A stretch of DNA of 53,799 nucleotides from Paulinella micropora (Eukaryota > Cercozoa > Imbricatea > Euglyphida). The stretch spans positions 891,132 through 944,930 of the forward strand of contig BJOX01000091.1 of the NCBI GenBank assembly GCA_009731375.1. The letters are read 5' to 3'. Both the position numbers and the translations under genes were made by a program. The notes under the pieces were generated by a model. The model ran no database searches. It had not been told where the DNA came from and was given only the letters and a program-made list of their open reading frames with translations. The number at the start of each line of letters is the position of its first letter. Within the stretch, counting starts at the first letter, position 1. This document shows positions 1-53,799 of the stretch, piece after piece.

Positions 1-47
1 ATAATAATAATAATAATAACAATAATAATAATAATAATAATAATAAT

Positions 48-279
48 AGTGCTTCTCTGTCAATGGCTGATGCATTTCTGCGCGTGCGCCTCCATCGTCT
101 CACCCGTGAGGGGAGTACGAAGAATTGACGATAAGCTCTAATGACACCCCCGCAAGGGCAGTTCCAACACTTCCAGACGGACCGGTATGTTCAATGAAAA
201 TACTGGTGGCACCGACGGGAATCGAACTGGCGACAGGGCCCAGATGGTAGAACTTGACCACTGGGCTATCACGGTGTCC
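48..279 (-). mobile_element. tRNA-derived SINE, copy 1
   Basis: Read on the minus strand, 278 to 208 is a 71-bp tRNA-like head: acceptor GACACCG pairs with CGGTGCC (one mismatch), A box like TAGCCCAGTGG, B box AGTTCGATTCC. An unrelated body of about 160 bp follows, ending GACAGAGAAGCAC and running into an (ATT)n tail (1-47). (TAA)n also abuts the head side. The sequence matches the other copies closely. Confidence 0.88.
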
Positions 280-350
<71 letters not shown>

Positions 351-351
<1 letters not shown>

Positions 352-441
352 GTGCTTCTCTGTCAATGGCTGATGCAAATCTGCACATGCGCCTCCATCG
401 TCTCACCCGTGAGGGGAGTACGAAGAATTGACGATAGGCTC
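351..441 (-). mobile_element. SINE copy 2, 3' part only
   Basis: Identical in organisation to the tail half of copy 1, with the (ATT)n tail at 282-350 in the minus sense. The head is missing; it joins a 31-bp minisatellite. Confidence 0.8.
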
Positions 442-445
442 TACT

Positions 446-575
446 TTGCAGTGGAAGTGGCACCACAGGCCAGGCTTTTCAGTGGAAGTGGCACCACAGG
501 CCAGGCTTTTCAGTGGAAGTGGCACCGCAGGCCAGGCTTTTCTGTTAAAGCGGCACCGCAGGCCGGGTTTTTCAG
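446..575 (+). repeat. 31-bp minisatellite (four units)
   Basis: Units CAGTGGAAGTGGCACCACAG plus GCCAGGCTTTT, the fourth diverged, directly after the truncated SINE. Confidence 0.85.
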
Positions 576-614
576 GAAGCAAACCCAGAAATTTTGCCCC
601 AGAACCCGGAATAA

Positions 615-666
<52 letters not shown>

Positions 667-839
667 ATAGTGGCGTAGAACATCTCTAATGCAAATAAAC
701 AAAAATCAAGAAAATACTCATGAAAAGAAAGAGGCTCTAATGCAAATGAATATGTAAACAAACATCAAGAAAATACTCATGAAAAGAAAGAGGAACAAAC
801 TGAATGAATCATTTCAATTGAATACAAAAGCAAGCCGCA

Positions 840-985
840 AACAGTAAATTATGCGGCTTGCCACAAATTTGACATGTTTTGCGGGCGAGCCGGGCCGGGC
901 CGGCGAGCCAGCCCGCAAAACGTTAAATTTTGCGCGCCGCGTAGTGTTATCGGTAATCTGACCCTATTTTGTGGAGGTGATATCG
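840..985 (+). mobile_element. Hairpin MITE-A, copy 1
   Basis: Palindromic arms: TTTGACATGTTTTGCGGGC on the left pairs with GCCCGCAAAACGTTAAA on the right, with a GC-rich GAGCCGGGCCGG loop, followed by a second small hairpin around CCCTATTTTGTGG. Confidence 0.85.
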
Positions 986-992
986 ATGCATG

Positions 993-1140
993 ACTGTGTA
1001 GGTATTATCGACGTGACATTCAAGGGCTTGACTTCTTCGGCCACGGCGCTAAGCACTCTGTCTGCGGTGCAGTCCTTGTCATGGCTGAACAGGCACTCCC
1101 TGCCATTCGACAACGGTACTTCACCAAACAGCATGGCGGG
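993..1140 (+). CDS. Possible additional upstream exon
   Basis: After an AG at 991-992 and before GTTTGG at 1141, about 148 bases of non-repetitive GC-rich sequence are open in a frame whose product ends ALPAIRQRYFTKQHGG. The composition resembles the real exons and the segment directly follows a hairpin MITE copy. Its outgoing phase (0) does not match exon 1 (incoming phase 1), so an exon would be missing between them or the call is wrong. A second frame is also open. Confidence 0.35.
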
Positions 1141-1485
1141 GTTTGGTTTGGTTTGGTTTGGTTTGGTTTGGTTTGGTGTGGTTTGGTGTGGCTGGGCGTG
1201 GCTGGGCTGGGCTGGGCTGGGTTGAGCTGGGTTGGGCTGGGTTGGGTTGGTTTAGATTAGATTTAGATTTAGATTTAGATTTAGATTTAGATTTAGATTT
1301 AGATTAGATTAGATTAGATTAGATTAGATTAGATTAGATTAGATTAGATTAGATTAGATTAGATTTTTAGATTAGATTTTTAGATTAGATTAGATTAGAT
1401 TAGATTAGTATGATGTATTGTATTGTCTTGTATTGTATTGTCTTGTATTGTCTTGTCTTGTCTTGTATTGTACTTTGTCGTATCT
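1141..1485 (+). repeat. Graded pentanucleotide arrays
   Basis: (GGTTT)n, then (GGCTG)n/(GGTTG)n, then TTTAGA/TTAGA arrays, then (TATTG/TCTTG)n, grading into one another. Confidence 0.9.
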
Positions 1486-1549
1486 ACATCAACCGCCCAC
1501 GAGGCCGCCTTATCTCTACAACGCTTTGTGCTCTTGGTACCTGTCTATG

Positions 1550-1601
<52 letters not shown>

Positions 1602-1769
1602 CATCTATGTACTATTGCACGTCAACTAAGGACAAGTGGAAAATTTCGGCCACCTCAAATTTTGGAAGAAAAAAAATAACGCATCTTGCGGTAATTCCGG
1701 CCACCCAAAGTTTTGTGCAAAAACAACGTATTCTGGGGCCGAAATTTTAATTTTTTCGCTTGTGTTTAG

Positions 1770-52969
<51,200 letters not shown>

Positions 52970-53099
52970 GTGTATGTATGTATGTATGTATGTATGTATG
53001 TATGTATGTATGTACGTACATATGTACGTTTTTGTGTGGGTGTGTGTATGTGTGTGTATGTGTGTATGTATGTATGTATGTATGTATGCAGGTCATCAC

Positions 53100-53164
53100 A
53101 ATATCTTGTATGTATGTATGTATGTATGTATGTATGTATTTATGTATGTAAGTATGTATGTATG

Positions 53165-53201
<37 letters not shown>

Positions 53202-53451
53202 GCAAGATACATGTTGCATCTGTCCATCTTTTGCTATATACCTCTATCTATATATATGTGTATATATATATATGTATATATATATACCTATCTATATATC
53301 TCTATCTTTTGCTGCGTGTCTATCTCTATCTATCTATCTATCTATGTATCTATCTATCTATGTATGTATGTATCTATCTATCTATCTATCTATCCTATCT
53401 ATCTATCTTATCTATCCACCTTATCTATCTATCTTATCTACCTCATCTGTC

Positions 53452-53484
<33 letters not shown>

Positions 53485-53590
53485 CATCTATCTATCTATC
53501 CATCTATCTATCTATCCATCTATCTATCTATCTATCTATCCATCTATCTATATATCTATCTATCTATCTATCTATCTATATCTATCTATC
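53100..53590 (+). repeat. Terminal intron microsatellites
   Basis: (TATG)n then (TATC)n with a 40-base unique piece at 53203-53240 (after GCAAG, containing GTTGCATCTGTCC) and a partial copy at 53303-53318. These may mark a further exon edge, but no bounded exon is seen. Confidence 0.5.
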
Positions 53591-53620
53591 TATCTATAGA
53601 TGAATATAATAATCATAATC

Positions 53621-53665
<45 letters not shown>

Positions 53666-53667
<2 letters not shown>

Positions 53668-53799
53668 ATATCTGAGGCGTACTGATGCAGCTAATGGCAT
53701 ATCCTCAACGGACATAAGCCTCCAATACCCTTGTTCGAGGTCCTCCACCCCCCCGTGTCAGTCTCTCGCCTGATGATCGGGGCCACCGATGGAGCTCCT
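53666..53799 (-). mobile_element. ATT-tailed retroposon family, copy at window end
   Basis: The reverse complement of 28106 leftwards, with (TAA)n on its tail side (53590-53665). It runs off the window. Confidence 0.8.

Noticed and set aside
208-278. A functional tRNA gene
   Set aside because: Acceptor arms and boxes are present, but the T and D stems are poorly paired and the same head is joined to the same body in dispersed copies, as in a SINE.
1252-1405. Telomere-like TTTAGA/TTAGA array
   Set aside because: Units vary between five and six bases and grade into other pentamers; it lies inside a gene locus, not at a contig end.
1508-1540. Small exon ending CTTTGTGCTCTTG-GTACCT
   Set aside because: Two frames possible, weak acceptor, and the frame compatible with exon 1 has no further support.
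53203-53240. RING-finger start (CCIC) in the last intron
   Set aside because: Only four relevant residues, no donor, and a (TATC)n context; too short to support.

Overview
The window is an intron-rich nuclear eukaryotic locus. Splice junctions are GT-AG, tRNA-derived SINEs and hairpin MITEs are present, and RhoGAP, SAM and RanBP2-type zinc-finger coding is spread over very short exons. Exons are GC-rich and mostly bounded by phase-0 introns, while introns are almost pure microsatellite. Nothing seen fixes the lineage; a protist, an alga or an early-branching opisthokont would all fit. Very long open frames of repeated YLSI, YHTI, CMYV, LTYL or poly-T/L/V type are microsatellite translations, not genes. 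GENE: I find one gene on the + strand running through the whole window. It has 36 exons that I can support between 1770 and 52969, with both ends missing. Reading frames join across every intron; the only adjustment needed is a choice between two donors in exon 11. The product, over 1,000 residues, reads in order: a leucine-rich N-terminal segment (exons 1-3), a RhoGAP domain (exons 4-9, arginine finger in GLFRIPG), a helical middle part (exons 10-17), charged and proline-rich linkers (18-20), a SAM domain (21-24), a Ser/Pro linker ending in a RanBP2/NZF zinc finger (26-28), SH3-ligand-like proline motifs (30-32) and helical C-terminal exons (33-36). This suggests a Rho-family GTPase regulator with scaffold functions. 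INTRON STRUCTURE: the striking feature is that most exons carry, in the adjoining introns, tandem arrays of truncated copies of their own edge, with microsatellite between the copies. Acceptor-edge copies always lie upstream and the last member is the intact exon. Donor-edge copies always lie downstream and the first member is the intact exon. About 30 such arrays hold roughly 100 decoy splice junctions. Several introns also contain kilobase-scale inverted repeats of a microsatellite (7.6-9.6 kb, 44.6-46.1 kb) or mirrored arrays that place an exon in a hairpin loop. MOBILE ELEMENTS: a tRNA-derived SINE with an (ATT)n tail (four copies), a second ATT-tailed family (three copies, one running off the right end), two hairpin MITE families (five or more copies each) plus a relative, and a tandem family at 25.9-26.5 kb. 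The 27.3-33.1 kb intron is a cluster of ATT-tailed elements and ATT/AGT arrays. ASSEMBLY: fourteen N gaps, several flanked by runs of G or C that look like sequencing artefacts. LAYOUT: 0-1.7 kb SINEs, MITE and pentamer arrays; 1.77-4.8 kb exons 1-4; 4.4-12 kb GATA/TATC/TACC/CATA introns with exons 5-6; 12-19 kb exons 7-13; 19.5-25.8 kb TTAC introns with exons 14-17; 25.9-33.1 kb mobile-element intron; 33.1-43.6 kb exons 18-28; 43.6-53 kb exons 29-36; 53.1-53.8 kb terminal intron.
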